Shown here piece by piece: positions 16,296 to 25,058 of a stretch of DNA of 64,000 nucleotides (positions within the stretch are counted from its first letter, which is position 1; each line of letters opens with the position of its first letter). The stretch is taken from NCBI RefSeq assembly GCF_000424625.1, contig NZ_AUKG01000001.1, positions 682,001 through 746,000 of the forward strand, in the 5' to 3' direction. Both the position numbers and the translations under genes were made by a program. Source of the stretch: Conexibacter woesei Iso977N. GTDB lineage: Bacteria; Actinomycetota; Thermoleophilia; Solirubrobacterales; Solirubrobacteraceae. The notes below the pieces were generated by a model that searched no databases, was not told the origin of the DNA, and saw only the letters and a list, made by a program, of their open reading frames with translations.

Positions 16296-18245
16296 TCACC
16301 CCGTGTCGGCCGGCAGCTGCCGGCCGGCCAGGCGGGGCTGGGGGAACGGGATCGCGGCAGCGCCGCGCTTCCACCAGACCGGCTGATGCGCGCGCCCCAG
16401 CACGGGGCGCGCGTGCTTCAGGTCCAGCGACGCGGGCGAGCGCTCCAGCGCCGCGGCGAACGCCGCGCGGGGGTCGCGCCCGAGGCGGGCCTGGACGATC
16501 GCCTGCGCGAGGCGCAGGCGGAAGTCGCCCGGGTCGCGGTCGACGGCCTGCTGCGCGGCCGTCAGAGCGGCGTTCGTGTCGCCCGCCTGCGTGGCGCACC
16601 ACGACGCGACCTCGTAGGGCTCGGGCCGGTCGACGAGCCCGGAGCGCGCGGCGGTCGCGTGGCGCTGTGCGGCGGCGCAGTCGCCCGCGGCGAACGCGTC
16701 GAGCGACCGGTCGACCGCGCGCTGCGAGCGCTGCACGGCGAACGGGACGACCGCGAGCGCGACCGTGGCGGCGACGACCGCCGCCCGCAGCGGCAGCGCG
16801 AGCGGCGCCGCCCGTGGCTCGCCGTCGTCCTCGGCGCGCGCCAGCGCCAGGCCGCCCGCGGCGAGCAGCGGCAGCGTCAGCGCGACCAGCTCCCAGTCGA
16901 AGTCGTAGGCCGCGTGGGCCAGCAGCGCCAGCGCGCCCGCCGCCAGGCCCGCCCAGGTCGCGTCGCGGCTCGCGGCCGCGCGGCACAGCAGCGCGACGAC
17001 GAGCGTCGCGAGCAGGACGGCGAGCAGCGCGAAGCCGACCAGCCCCAGCTCGCCGAGCGTCTCGGCGTAGAGCGAGTGCGCGTCGGCGGCCTCGAAGTGC
17101 GTGGTGCCGTCGCGGTCCCACAGCCGGCCGAAGCTCCCGGCGCCCGCGCCCTTCAGCGGCGCGGGCCGCGTGCCGTCGGCCAGCGCGACGTGCCACAGGT
17201 CCGCGCGGCCGTTGGTCCCGATCTCCTGGAAGCGCTGGTTGGGGGCCAGGCTCGACGAGACGGCGTTCCCGGTGTCCTGCAACGCGACGGCCGTCCCGAT
17301 CGCGACGCCGAGCACGACGAGGCCCGCGAGCGCCGCGCCGCGCGCGAGGCGCGGCGGGCCGCCGGGCGACCACGCCGCCAGGCGGTCGTCGAGGGCCAGC
17401 AGCGCGGCCCGGGACGCGGCGCCGAGCACCGCCGCGCCGAGGATCAGCAGCGCCGCGCGGTGGCCGCTGTGCAGCGCGGCGCCGGTCGGCGCCTGCACGT
17501 CGAGGCCGTGGGCGCCGTGGGCGGCGAGCAGCGCGAGGCCGGCCGCCGGGCCCGCGGCGGCCAGCGCGGTGAGCGTCCGGCGCGCGGGCCCGGCGGCGAC
17601 CAGGACCGCGAGGCCGACGAGCGCGGCCAGCGCCGCGCCGCGCGAGGCCGACAGGTAGACGACCGCGGCGGCGGGCGCGATGGCAGCGGCCGCGACGACG
17701 CGCAGCACGCGCGAGCGGTCGGTCGCCGAGATCGCCACGCACCAGACGGCGCCGAGCGCGGCGAGCATCCCGCTCGCGTTCCAGTAGGTGGTCGGGGCCG
17801 ACAGGCGCTCACGGTCGGCCGCCGGGATCCCGTGGACGTGGTCGGGCGCCAGCCACGCGCCGAGGCCGGCGACGGCCACGACGAGCGCGGCGGCCGCGAG
17901 CGCGAGCAGCAGCGTCCGCGCGCGCCCGTCGGTCCGGCCCAGCAGCGCGAACGCGGCCAGCGTCGCCAGGTAGGCGAGGTCGCGCGTGATGTCGAGCGTC
18001 CCGCGCCACGGCGCGTGCGACCAGCTCCCCGACAGCGCGACCCAGCCGATCAGCAGCGCCAGCGCGGCGAGCGCGACCGCCGCGCCGCGCGTCGGGCGCC
18101 GCGCCACGCCGGCGGCGGCCAGCAGCGCGCAGACGGCGAGCGCCACCAGCGCCGCGCCCGACGTCGCGCGCGGGAGGTAGCCCGCGCTGTGGAAGGCCAG
18201 CAGGCCGAGCGCGAGGCCCGGCAGCGCGGCGACCGCGGTCTTCAG
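16296..18245 (-). CDS. Wzy-type polymerase / O-antigen ligase family membrane protein with C-terminal repeat region
   Basis: About 649 residues with ten or more hydrophobic segments and the Wzy_C (O-antigen ligase) core: the long loop with NQRFQEIGTNGRADLW, GAGAGSFGRLW and DAHSLYAETLGELGLVG is the typical periplasmic loop with Arg and His. After the membrane part, about 130 soluble residues (AVDRSLDAFAAGDCAAAQRHA and later) look like TPR-type repeats. It should polymerise or ligate lipid-linked oligosaccharide at the outer face of the membrane. No ATG, GTG or TTG is suitably placed. I use CTG at 18243-18245, which overlaps the upstream stop as CTGA. The start is therefore uncertain. Confidence 0.8.
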   Translation of the reverse strand: MKTAVAALPGLALGLLAFHSAGYLPRATSGAALVALAVCALLAAAGVARRPTRGAAVALAALALLIGWVALSGSWSHAPWRGTLDITRDLAYLATLAAFALLGRTDGRARTLLLALAAAALVVAVAGLGAWLAPDHVHGIPAADRERLSAPTTYWNASGMLAALGAVWCVAISATDRSRVLRVVAAAAIAPAAAVVYLSASRGAALAALVGLAVLVAAGPARRTLTALAAAGPAAGLALLAAHGAHGLDVQAPTGAALHSGHRAALLILGAAVLGAASRAALLALDDRLAAWSPGGPPRLARGAALAGLVVLGVAIGTAVALQDTGNAVSSSLAPNQRFQEIGTNGRADLWHVALADGTRPAPLKGAGAGSFGRLWDRDGTTHFEAADAHSLYAETLGELGLVGFALLAVLLATLVVALLCRAAASRDATWAGLAAGALALLAHAAYDFDWELVALTLPLLAAGGLALARAEDDGEPRAAPLALPLRAAVVAATVALAVVPFAVQRSQRAVDRSLDAFAAGDCAAAQRHATAARSGLVDRPEPYEVASWCATQAGDTNAALTAAQQAVDRDPGDFRLRLAQAIVQARLGRDPRAAFAAALERSPASLDLKHARPVLGRAHQPVWWKRGAAAIPFPQPRLAGRQLPADTG

Positions 18246-19231
18246 AGGCGCGCCAGCCCGAGCTCGTCGAGGGCGGACGCCAGCGCGTCGTGCATGCTCG
18301 GCAGCGGCGACGCCTCCGGCCGCGGCAGCGGCGCGAGCGCGGCCTCGACGTGCTCGGGCCCGAGCCGGTCGTCGAGCGCGACGACGAGGCCGGACTCGGC
18401 GAGCTTGCCCATCAGCTGCTCCTGGTGGTCGTCGAAGTGCTCGCCGTGGCGCCTGGTCCGGCCGAGGACGATCGGCCGGTGGCCGGTGCGCAGCGCGGCC
18501 GACAGCGACCCCGCGCCGCCGTGGGAGACGATCACCTGCGAGCGCGCGATCGCGGCGGCCATCGCCTCCGGCGCCAGGAACTCGTGCGTCTCGGCCTCCG
18601 GGAACGGCACCCGGGACGGGCCGACCTGCGCGACGATCGGCGCCGGCAGGACGCCCGCGCGGGCCGCCGCGGCGGCGATCGAGACGAGCCGGTCGAACGG
18701 CGCCGTGTGCGTCCCGACGACGACCAACGTCCCGGCGGCGTCGCCGGCCAGCGGCGCGCCGACGTCTTCGAGCAGCAGGGGTCGGCACACGCGCGCTCGT
18801 GGGTACACCGAGCCCATCTCCGGCCATTGGACCAGATTCGCGTGCGCGAGCCGCGCCGTGACCCGTCCGGACGCGCTCGGGCCGGTCACGCGCGCCATCG
18901 TCTCCCCGAATACGAGCTTCGCGCCGGCCGCCCGCGCGACCGCGCAGTACAGCGCCGCCGAGCCCGCGCCGGTCGACACCACGATCTGCGGGCGATCGCG
19001 GCGCACCAGCCGGACGGCGGCGGCGATGCTCGCGCCGAGCTCGCGCGGGTGGCGCTCGTACTGGGGCAGGATCGTGACGTCCTCGCCGTCGCGCGCGAGC
19101 TGCTCGCCGCGCGGGCCGGGCGCGGTGACGAAACGCCGCAATTCGCGTGGCACGGCGGTGGCCAGCTGCTCCAGGAGGTTCAGATGCCCGCCTGGGGAGG
19201 CGACTAAGTGGACTGGGCGTCGAGCGGTCAT
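18242..19231 (-). CDS. Glycosyltransferase of MurG/Alg13-Alg14 type
   Basis: A 329-residue GT-B-like enzyme. The N-terminal half begins with VHLVASPGGHLNLLEQL, the Alg14/PssD opening, and contains VSTGAGSAALYCAVARAAGAK. The C-terminal half has VIVSHGGAGSLSAALRTGHRPIVLGRT, the Alg13/PssE nucleotide-sugar binding region. It therefore fuses both halves, which are separate proteins in many exopolysaccharide systems. It should add a sugar to a lipid-linked intermediate on the inner membrane face. ATG 19231 is divergent from the operon starting at 19291 across 59 bases. The Wzy gene follows with overlap. Confidence 0.85.
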   Translation of the reverse strand: MTARRPVHLVASPGGHLNLLEQLATAVPRELRRFVTAPGPRGEQLARDGEDVTILPQYERHPRELGASIAAAVRLVRRDRPQIVVSTGAGSAALYCAVARAAGAKLVFGETMARVTGPSASGRVTARLAHANLVQWPEMGSVYPRARVCRPLLLEDVGAPLAGDAAGTLVVVGTHTAPFDRLVSIAAAAARAGVLPAPIVAQVGPSRVPFPEAETHEFLAPEAMAAAIARSQVIVSHGGAGSLSAALRTGHRPIVLGRTRRHGEHFDDHQEQLMGKLAESGLVVALDDRLGPEHVEAALAPLPRPEASPLPSMHDALASALDELGLARL

Positions 19232-19278
19232 GGCGAAAGCACGGCCCCTGAGGCGAACGACCCCGAGAACCGGTTCCC

Positions 19279-19284
19279 CATAAT
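19279..19284 (+). promoter_or_regulatory. -10 element of the seven-gene polysaccharide operon
   Basis: CATAAT ends 6 nt before ATG 19291, which places the transcription start at or very near the start codon. No convincing -35 is seen 16-18 nt upstream. This supports the upstream ATG of the first gene and a leaderless operon mRNA. Confidence 0.5.
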
Positions 19285-19290
19285 GAAGAC

Positions 19291-20481
19291 ATGCTCGACC
19301 ACACGCCGGCCCACGCCGGCGGCCGGGACGGTGCGGCGATGACGTCGGCGCCCGCCGTCGCGATCACGCACGACTTCATGGAGATCTACGGGGGCGCCGA
19401 GCGCGTCACCCAGGAGCTGGCCTCCGCGTTCCCGGGCGCGCCGCTGACCGCCGTCCTCGGGCGCCGCTCGGTCGCCGCGCGCATGGGCGTCGCCGATCGC
19501 TTCACCAGCGTCCTGCCGCCGCGCGAGCTGCTGCTGCGCGGCTACCGCGTGCTGGCGCCCGCGCTGCCGGCCGTCGTCCACCACCACAGGCTCGACGACG
19601 CCGACGTCGTGCTGAGCTCGTCCTACGCGTTCGCGCACCTGTTCGAGACCCGCAACGACGCCCCGCAGGTCTGCTACTGCCACAGCCCGCTGCGCTTCGC
19701 GTGGTCGATGACCGAGCACTACGAGGACGAGAAGGCCGCCGGCTCGAAGCTCACGCGGACGGCGTTCCGGGCGATGGCCGCGCACAACCGCCGCGTCGAC
19801 TACAGGGGCGCGCAGCACGTCCACACCTACCTGACGCAGTCGCCCTACGTGGCCGGGCAGATCGAGGAGTTCTACGGCCGCCGCGCGCTGGTCGTGGGCG
19901 CGCCGGTCGACTGCTCGCACTTCACGCCGTCCGGCACCGCGCCCGAGGACTACTGGTTGATCTGCGGGCGCCTGGTCGAGCCCTACAAGCGCGTCACGCT
20001 GGCGCTGGAGGCGTTCCGCGACCTCCCCGGCGAGCGCCTGGTCATCGCCGGCGACGGGCCCGCGATGGCCGAGCTGCAGGCCAAGGCGCCGCCGAACGTG
20101 ACGTTCCTCGGCCACCTCGAGGACGACGCGGTCGTCAAGGCCATGCAGAACTGCAAGGCCACCATCTTCCCGAGCCGCGACGACTTCGGGCTGATCCCCG
20201 TCGAGGTCGCCGCGTGCGGCCGCCCGGTGCTGGCCTACGGCGACGGCGGCGCGCTGCACACGGTCGTCCCGGGGCTGACCGGCGAGCACTTCCACGAGCA
20301 GACGGCCGGCGCGCTGCTGGACGCGCTGCGCGCGTTCGACCCCGGCGCCTACGACCCGGCCGCGATCCGCGCCCACGCGCTGAAGTGGGACCGCGCGCCG
20401 TTCACGGCGCGCGTGCAGGCCGTGGTCGCCGCGGTCGCGGCGGGCACGGCGATCGACGAGGCGGCGGTGACGCTGTCGTGA
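19291..20481 (+). CDS. Glycosyltransferase family 4, first gene of the operon
   Basis: A 396-residue GT-B enzyme of the GT4 (WbaZ-like mannosyltransferase) group. The N-terminal THDFMEIYGGAERVTQEL contains the glycine-rich acceptor loop, CYCHSPLRFAWSM is typical of the subgroup, and the C-terminal domain has RLVEPYKRVTLALEAF and the E-x7-E type region DDFGLIPVEVAACGRPVLAYGDGG that binds the sugar nucleotide. I chose ATG 19291 because a CATAAT element ends 6 nt before it; ATG 19339 (MTSAPAVAITHD) is an alternative. Its stop overlaps the next GTG by 4 nt. Confidence 0.9.
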   Translation: MLDHTPAHAGGRDGAAMTSAPAVAITHDFMEIYGGAERVTQELASAFPGAPLTAVLGRRSVAARMGVADRFTSVLPPRELLLRGYRVLAPALPAVVHHHRLDDADVVLSSSYAFAHLFETRNDAPQVCYCHSPLRFAWSMTEHYEDEKAAGSKLTRTAFRAMAAHNRRVDYRGAQHVHTYLTQSPYVAGQIEEFYGRRALVVGAPVDCSHFTPSGTAPEDYWLICGRLVEPYKRVTLALEAFRDLPGERLVIAGDGPAMAELQAKAPPNVTFLGHLEDDAVVKAMQNCKATIFPSRDDFGLIPVEVAACGRPVLAYGDGGALHTVVPGLTGEHFHEQTAGALLDALRAFDPGAYDPAAIRAHALKWDRAPFTARVQAVVAAVAAGTAIDEAAVTLS

Positions 20482-21497
20482 GCGCGGCCGCCGTCAACGA
20501 GGCCCCGGCCAGCGGCCGCCCGCGCGTCGCGTTCCTGGCCTGGACCGACCGGACGCCGCGCGCCGACGAGATCGCCGCCAGCGTCGGCGGCGTCGCCCAG
20601 CGCTTCGACGGCTACGGCCTGCGCGGCCGCGCGACCGCGCCGCTGCGCTACGTCCTCAACGGCCTCGGGACGATCGCGTGGCTGGCCTGGCGGCGCCCGC
20701 GGGCCGTCGTCACCCAGAACCCGCCGGTCTTCGTCGGGCTGATCGCCTGGCTCTACGGGCTCGCGACGGGCGTGCCGGTGCTGCTCGACAGCCACCCGGC
20801 GTCGTTCGGCCGCAAGGACGGGCTCTGGAAGGTCATGCTGCCCGTCCACCGCTTCCTCGCCCGCCGCGCCCGGCTGGTCCTGGTGACGGCGCCCGAGCTG
20901 GCCGACGAGGTCCGCGCCTGGGGCGGCCGTGCCGCCGAGGTCCACGAGGCGCCGGTCGCCGAGCTGACCGCGACGCCCGCGCCGGAGCTGGCCGCAGGCG
21001 AGCGCCTACGCGTCTTCTACGTCGGCGTCTTCGCGCCCGACGAGCCGGCCGGCGCGGTGATCGAGGCGGCCCGGCTGGTGCCGGACGCCGACGTCCGCAT
21101 CACCGGCGACCTGCGCCGCGCGCCCGCCGGGCTGGTCGAGGGCGCCCCGGAGAACGTGACGTTCGTCGGGTTCCTGGCGCCGGAGGACTACCGGCGCGAG
21201 CTGCGGGAGGCCCACGTCGTGATGACGCTGACGACCGATCCGACGTCGGTCATGCGCTCCGGGTACGAGGCCGTTTACGCGGGCCGCCCGCTGGTGACCA
21301 GCGAATGGCCCGTGCTGCGCTCGACCTTCCCCTACGCTGTACACGCCGAGGGACGGCCGGAGGCTCTGGCCGCCGCCCTCACCGAAGCGACCCGGCGTCA
21401 CGCCGAGCTGCGGGCGAGCACCGCCCCGGCGCTCACGCACCAGCAGGCGACCTGGGCGTCCCAGCACGCCGCGATCGAGGAGGCCATCACCTCATGA
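20478..21497 (+). CDS. Glycosyltransferase (GT4-like)
   Basis: A 339-residue GT-B-type protein. The N-terminal half has VAFLAWTDRTPRADEIAASVGG and a hydrophobic region VVTQNPPVFVGLIAWLYGLATGVPVLLDSHPASFG, as in membrane-associated glycosyltransferases that act on lipid-linked acceptors. The C-terminal half carries VFYVGVFAPDEP, ENVTFVGFLAPEDY and VMRSGYEAVYAGRPLVTSEW, where the acidic residue of GYEAVYAG would bind the donor. Start GTG 20478 lies in a GTGA overlap. The donor sugar is unknown. Confidence 0.8.
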   Translation: MSAAAVNEAPASGRPRVAFLAWTDRTPRADEIAASVGGVAQRFDGYGLRGRATAPLRYVLNGLGTIAWLAWRRPRAVVTQNPPVFVGLIAWLYGLATGVPVLLDSHPASFGRKDGLWKVMLPVHRFLARRARLVLVTAPELADEVRAWGGRAAEVHEAPVAELTATPAPELAAGERLRVFYVGVFAPDEPAGAVIEAARLVPDADVRITGDLRRAPAGLVEGAPENVTFVGFLAPEDYRRELREAHVVMTLTTDPTSVMRSGYEAVYAGRPLVTSEWPVLRSTFPYAVHAEGRPEALAAALTEATRRHAELRASTAPALTHQQATWASQHAAIEEAITS

Positions 21498-22651
21498 CCG
21501 TTCCCCGCATACGTGTCCTCAAAGCCCTGCGCCGCCGTGCGTGGGTGCTCGTCGTCGCCGTCGCGCTGTGCGCGGCGGCCGCCGTCGTGCTCAGCGGCGC
21601 GCGCAGCTCGAGCTACACCAGCTCGTCGCTGCTGCTCGTCAACTCCGGCGCGGACGCGAAGGGCCCCGGCGACGCGTCGGAGGCCATCAACCTCGCCAGC
21701 ACCTACGCGACGCTGATCCCGCAGGACCCGGGCGTCACCAGCTACGTCGGCAGGCGGCTCGGCATGAGCAGCAGCGACGTCGAGGACGCGATCAGCGCGT
21801 CGCACCTCACCGGCACCGGGCTGATCACGCTCACCTTCAAGGACGACGACGGCGACAAGGCCGTCCAGGGCGCCGCGCTGACCGTCCGCGCGGTGACCGG
21901 CAACGCGCCGACGTCGGCCTCGATCGGGCCCGACTCGATGAAGGTCGTCCGCGCGCCCAGCCACGACCAGGGCTTCTCGAAGAAGCAGACGATCTCGCCG
22001 TCGGCGAGCCTGGCGCTGGCGATCGTCTTCGGCCTCTTCCTCGGGATCATCATCCTGATCGCCTGGGAGCGCGCCGACCCGCGGATCGACGAGCCCGGCG
22101 ACGTCGAGCTCGCCGCCCACCTGCCCGCCAGCCGCCTGAAGGACCTCTCGGGCTCGGCCCGCGCGGCGCTCGTCCAGCGCCTCGCCGGCCAGGCGGAGCC
22201 GGATCCCGCCGATCGCGCCGCGCCGCTGGCGCTGCTGCCGTCCGGTCCCCAGCAGGGCGCCGAGCTGCTCGACGCGGGCGACTCGCTCTGGAACGCGACC
22301 GCCGGCGCGCGCGGCGGGCTGGCCGACACCACGCCGACGCCGACGATCGTGCTCGGCGGCGACGGCCCGCAGGAGCTGGAGACGCTGCAGGCGGCCGAGA
22401 CCGGCGGCGCGCGGATCGTCGTCGCCCAGGAGGGCATGAAGGTCTCGCGCCTCGTCGCCGCGATCCACCACTACGAGCGCCTCGGCCTGACGCCGCAGTG
22501 GGTGCTGATGGTCAAGAAGGCCGGCCGCGCCCAGCGCCGCGCGGCCGCGGCCGAGCACGTCAGCTGGCTGCCGCGCGACACCAGGACCGCCGACAGCGGG
22601 AGCGAGCCCACGGCCGAGCAGGCGCACCCGGAGGACGTCGCCTCGCGATGA
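21494..22651 (+). CDS. Wzz-like polysaccharide co-polymerase with degenerate kinase-like C-terminal domain
   Basis: A 385-residue protein controlling polymer length with Wzy. It has two membrane helices (about 17-35 and 171-191) enclosing an extracytoplasmic domain with TYATLIPQDPGVTSYVGRRLG, as in Wzz/CapA proteins. The C-terminal 190 residues are cytoplasmic. Part of it, RIVVAQEGMKVSRLVAAIHHYERLGLTP, resembles the end of a bacterial tyrosine kinase (Wzc/CapB) domain, but no Walker A or Tyr cluster is present, so it is probably catalytically dead. ATG 21494 overlaps the previous stop by 4 nt. Confidence 0.8.
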   Translation: MTVPRIRVLKALRRRAWVLVVAVALCAAAAVVLSGARSSSYTSSSLLLVNSGADAKGPGDASEAINLASTYATLIPQDPGVTSYVGRRLGMSSSDVEDAISASHLTGTGLITLTFKDDDGDKAVQGAALTVRAVTGNAPTSASIGPDSMKVVRAPSHDQGFSKKQTISPSASLALAIVFGLFLGIIILIAWERADPRIDEPGDVELAAHLPASRLKDLSGSARAALVQRLAGQAEPDPADRAAPLALLPSGPQQGAELLDAGDSLWNATAGARGGLADTTPTPTIVLGGDGPQELETLQAAETGGARIVVAQEGMKVSRLVAAIHHYERLGLTPQWVLMVKKAGRAQRRAAAAEHVSWLPRDTRTADSGSEPTAEQAHPEDVASR

Positions 22652-24147
22652 GCGCGGCCGCGCCGACCATCGGCACGGCGCAGGTCATGCCGGCGGAGGG
22701 CGCCGGTCGTCGCGGGCTGCCCGCGCGCGACGGCGTCGTCCACGTCTGGCGCCATCCCGGCGTCCAGATGACCGCCGTCCTGGTCGCGGGCGCGGTGCTG
22801 CTCGGCGCCGCCGCGACGCAGGGCGTGCTGCCGGCGATCGCGGTCCTGCTCGGAGTGGCCGGGAGCCTCGTGGTCCTGGAGCGGCCGTGGATCGGCGGGA
22901 TCGCGCTGGCCGCGGCCGTGCCGGTCGTGGCCGGCCTGAACCGCGGCATCCCGGTCCCGGGCCTGCGGCTCAGCGAGATCCTGATCGGCTGGCTGTGCGC
23001 GATCGTGCTGCTGAGCGCCGACCGCCGCGTCGTGCCGCGCTGGCGCGCGTTCGACTGGGTCGCGTTCCTGTACGCCTTGGTCACGCTCGGCTTCGGCCTC
23101 TGGGACCTGCACCAGCGCGGCGGGGGCGTCAACTCGACGCAGCTCGGCACGCTGCTCGGGCCGCTGCAGTTCTTCCTGCTCTACCGCGCGATCGTCAGCT
23201 CGCTGTCGACGCCCGCGCTCGTGCGCCGCGGCCTGTGGTGGCTGCTGGGCGGCGGCGTCTTCGCGGCGTTCATCGCGCTGCTGCAGTACGCGGGGGTCGG
23301 GCCGGTCATCTCGACGCTCAACCGGATCTCGGGCGGCGACAACTTCGAGGACGCGGCCGCGGGCGGCGTCTCGCGCGTGACCGGGCCGTTCTCGCACGCC
23401 CAGCCGGCCTCGGCGTACTTCTTCCTGATCGTCTGCATCGCGGCGGCCGTGTGCCTGAGCGAGCGCAACGACGTCCGCCGGCGCTCGGCGACCTGGATCG
23501 TCCTGGCGATCGGCGCGGCCGCGCTGATGGCGACGTTCACGATGGGGCCGATCCTGTCGGTGCTCGTCGCGATCGCGCTGGTCGCCTTCTGGCGTCGCAA
23601 GCTGCGCGTGGTGTCGCTGTGGTTCATCGTCGCGGTGCTCGGCGCGACGCTGCTGTTCAGCGGGCCGATCACCGGGCGCCTGGACCAGCAGTTCCAGCGC
23701 GACCCGTCGGCGTCCGGGAGCGTGCTCGTCCCGCAGACCGTGAGCTACCGCTACGGGATCTGGACCGAGCAGTACTTCCCAGCACTTCGCGGGCGGTTGG
23801 TGACCGGCTACGGGCCGGACATCCCGCCGGAGATCACCTGGCGCTTCACCGAGTCGTTGTACATCACCTTGCTGCTGCGCGGCGGGATCCCGTTGTTGTT
23901 GTTGTACTTGGGATTCGTGATCGCGCTCGGGGGTGAGGCCGTGCGGACGATGCGGGAGACCGAAGGGGTGCCGCGCGCCGCGGCCCAGGGGCTGCTGGCG
24001 GCGCTGATCCTGCTGATGCCGATGCAGGTCATCCAGGCCTACTTCATCCAGGCCGGCCCGGGCCACCTCGTCTGGGCCCTCGGTGCGCTGGTCATCGCCA
24101 GCCGCAACGCCCACAACCGCGCGGCGGACGTCGCCGCGGACGCGTGA
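22648..24147 (+). CDS. Wzy-type O-antigen polymerase/ligase family protein
   Basis: A 499-residue membrane protein with about 11-12 hydrophobic segments. The Wzy_C-like loop lies between segments in the second half (GPFSHAQPASAYFFLI, then GRLDQQFQRDPSASGSVLVPQTVSYRYGIW and GRLVTGYGPDIPPE), with Arg and His residues expected at the active site. It should join repeat units on undecaprenyl pyrophosphate outside the membrane. It shares the family with the protein at 16296-18245 but has no TPR tail. It overlaps both neighbours by 4 nt. Confidence 0.85.
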   Translation: MSAAAPTIGTAQVMPAEGAGRRGLPARDGVVHVWRHPGVQMTAVLVAGAVLLGAAATQGVLPAIAVLLGVAGSLVVLERPWIGGIALAAAVPVVAGLNRGIPVPGLRLSEILIGWLCAIVLLSADRRVVPRWRAFDWVAFLYALVTLGFGLWDLHQRGGGVNSTQLGTLLGPLQFFLLYRAIVSSLSTPALVRRGLWWLLGGGVFAAFIALLQYAGVGPVISTLNRISGGDNFEDAAAGGVSRVTGPFSHAQPASAYFFLIVCIAAAVCLSERNDVRRRSATWIVLAIGAAALMATFTMGPILSVLVAIALVAFWRRKLRVVSLWFIVAVLGATLLFSGPITGRLDQQFQRDPSASGSVLVPQTVSYRYGIWTEQYFPALRGRLVTGYGPDIPPEITWRFTESLYITLLLRGGIPLLLLYLGFVIALGGEAVRTMRETEGVPRAAAQGLLAALILLMPMQVIQAYFIQAGPGHLVWALGALVIASRNAHNRAADVAADA

Positions 24148-25058
24148 CGGTCGTCCGTGGCCGCCGCCTGTGGGCGCTCGTGGCGGTGACGGCCGTCGCC
24201 GTCGCGGCGATCGCCGCCGGCGCCGCGCTGCTGCTGGGCGGCGGCGACGACGGCGGTGCGCACGCCGCGAGCAGGGGGCCGGCGCTCGCGTGGGCGCCGC
24301 CGCGCCTGCACGCGCCGCAGACGATCCACGTCACGGCGGCGCGGGCCAAGCTGAAGCTCGATCCCCGGCGCGACTACCGCGTCGTGCTCCCGCGCACGCC
24401 GGTCCGGGTCGCGGGCGGCCTGACGATCGCCGGCGGCCGGAACGTCGTCGTGCGCGGCGGGCAGGTCGTGGTCCCGTGGCAGGGCGCCAGGCCCGCCAGC
24501 GGCTCGACGCGGCGCGGGTTGTTCCTCACGGGGCAGACCGGGACCGTCCACGTCGAGGGCCTCCGGCTGAGCGGCGACCTCGGCGACGGCATCGACCTCG
24601 ACGAGCGCCTCGGCGCGACCGTGCAGCTGGAGAACATCCGCGTCGATCGCGTGACTGCTCGGGACACCAAGAAGTTCAGCGACACCCACCCGGACGTCGT
24701 GCAGTCCTGGGCCGGGCCGAAGGTCCTGCGCATCGACCGGCTCAGCGCCGCGACCGACTACCAGGGCTTCTTCCTGCTGCCCGACCAGTTCGCCAAGGGG
24801 ACGACCGCGCGCGTCGACCTGCGCCACGTCGACCTCGTCGGCTCCAGGACCTCGGCCTACCTGCTGTGGCGCGACCGCGCTGCCGCCGTCACGCTCCGCG
24901 ACGTCCGCCTGACCTCGCCGGGCGCGCGCCCCGTCTACCAGACGATGTGGCCGACGCCCGCCTGGTGGCCCGGCGCGAGGGTCATCCGCCACGCCCCCCG
25001 CACGCTGTTCGCGAGCCCGCGCGCGGGCATCTCCTACACCTCGCCCGGATACCGATGA
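24144..25058 (+). CDS. Membrane-anchored or secreted beta-helix-like protein inside the polysaccharide operon (SPGY family, member 2)
   Basis: A 304-residue protein with an N-terminal hydrophobic helix (LWALVAVTAVAVAAIAAGAALLLGG, about 9-33) that can be a signal anchor. The rest is the family core: LAWAPPRL, a run of beta strands, GTVHVEGLRLSG, DGIDLDERLGATVQLENIR, THPDVVQSWAG, TDYQGFFLL, and the last residues YTSPGYR. The core resembles a right-handed parallel beta-helix as in polysaccharide lyases or hydrolases, yet no known catalytic set is recognised. The strict H-x-D-[VL]-[VI]-Q motif is the best active-site candidate. Its place between Wzy and the pyruvyl transferase, with 4-nt overlaps on both sides, ties it to polymer export or modification. 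Confidence 0.8.
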   Translation: MTVVRGRRLWALVAVTAVAVAAIAAGAALLLGGGDDGGAHAASRGPALAWAPPRLHAPQTIHVTAARAKLKLDPRRDYRVVLPRTPVRVAGGLTIAGGRNVVVRGGQVVVPWQGARPASGSTRRGLFLTGQTGTVHVEGLRLSGDLGDGIDLDERLGATVQLENIRVDRVTARDTKKFSDTHPDVVQSWAGPKVLRIDRLSAATDYQGFFLLPDQFAKGTTARVDLRHVDLVGSRTSAYLLWRDRAAAVTLRDVRLTSPGARPVYQTMWPTPAWWPGARVIRHAPRTLFASPRAGISYTSPGYR

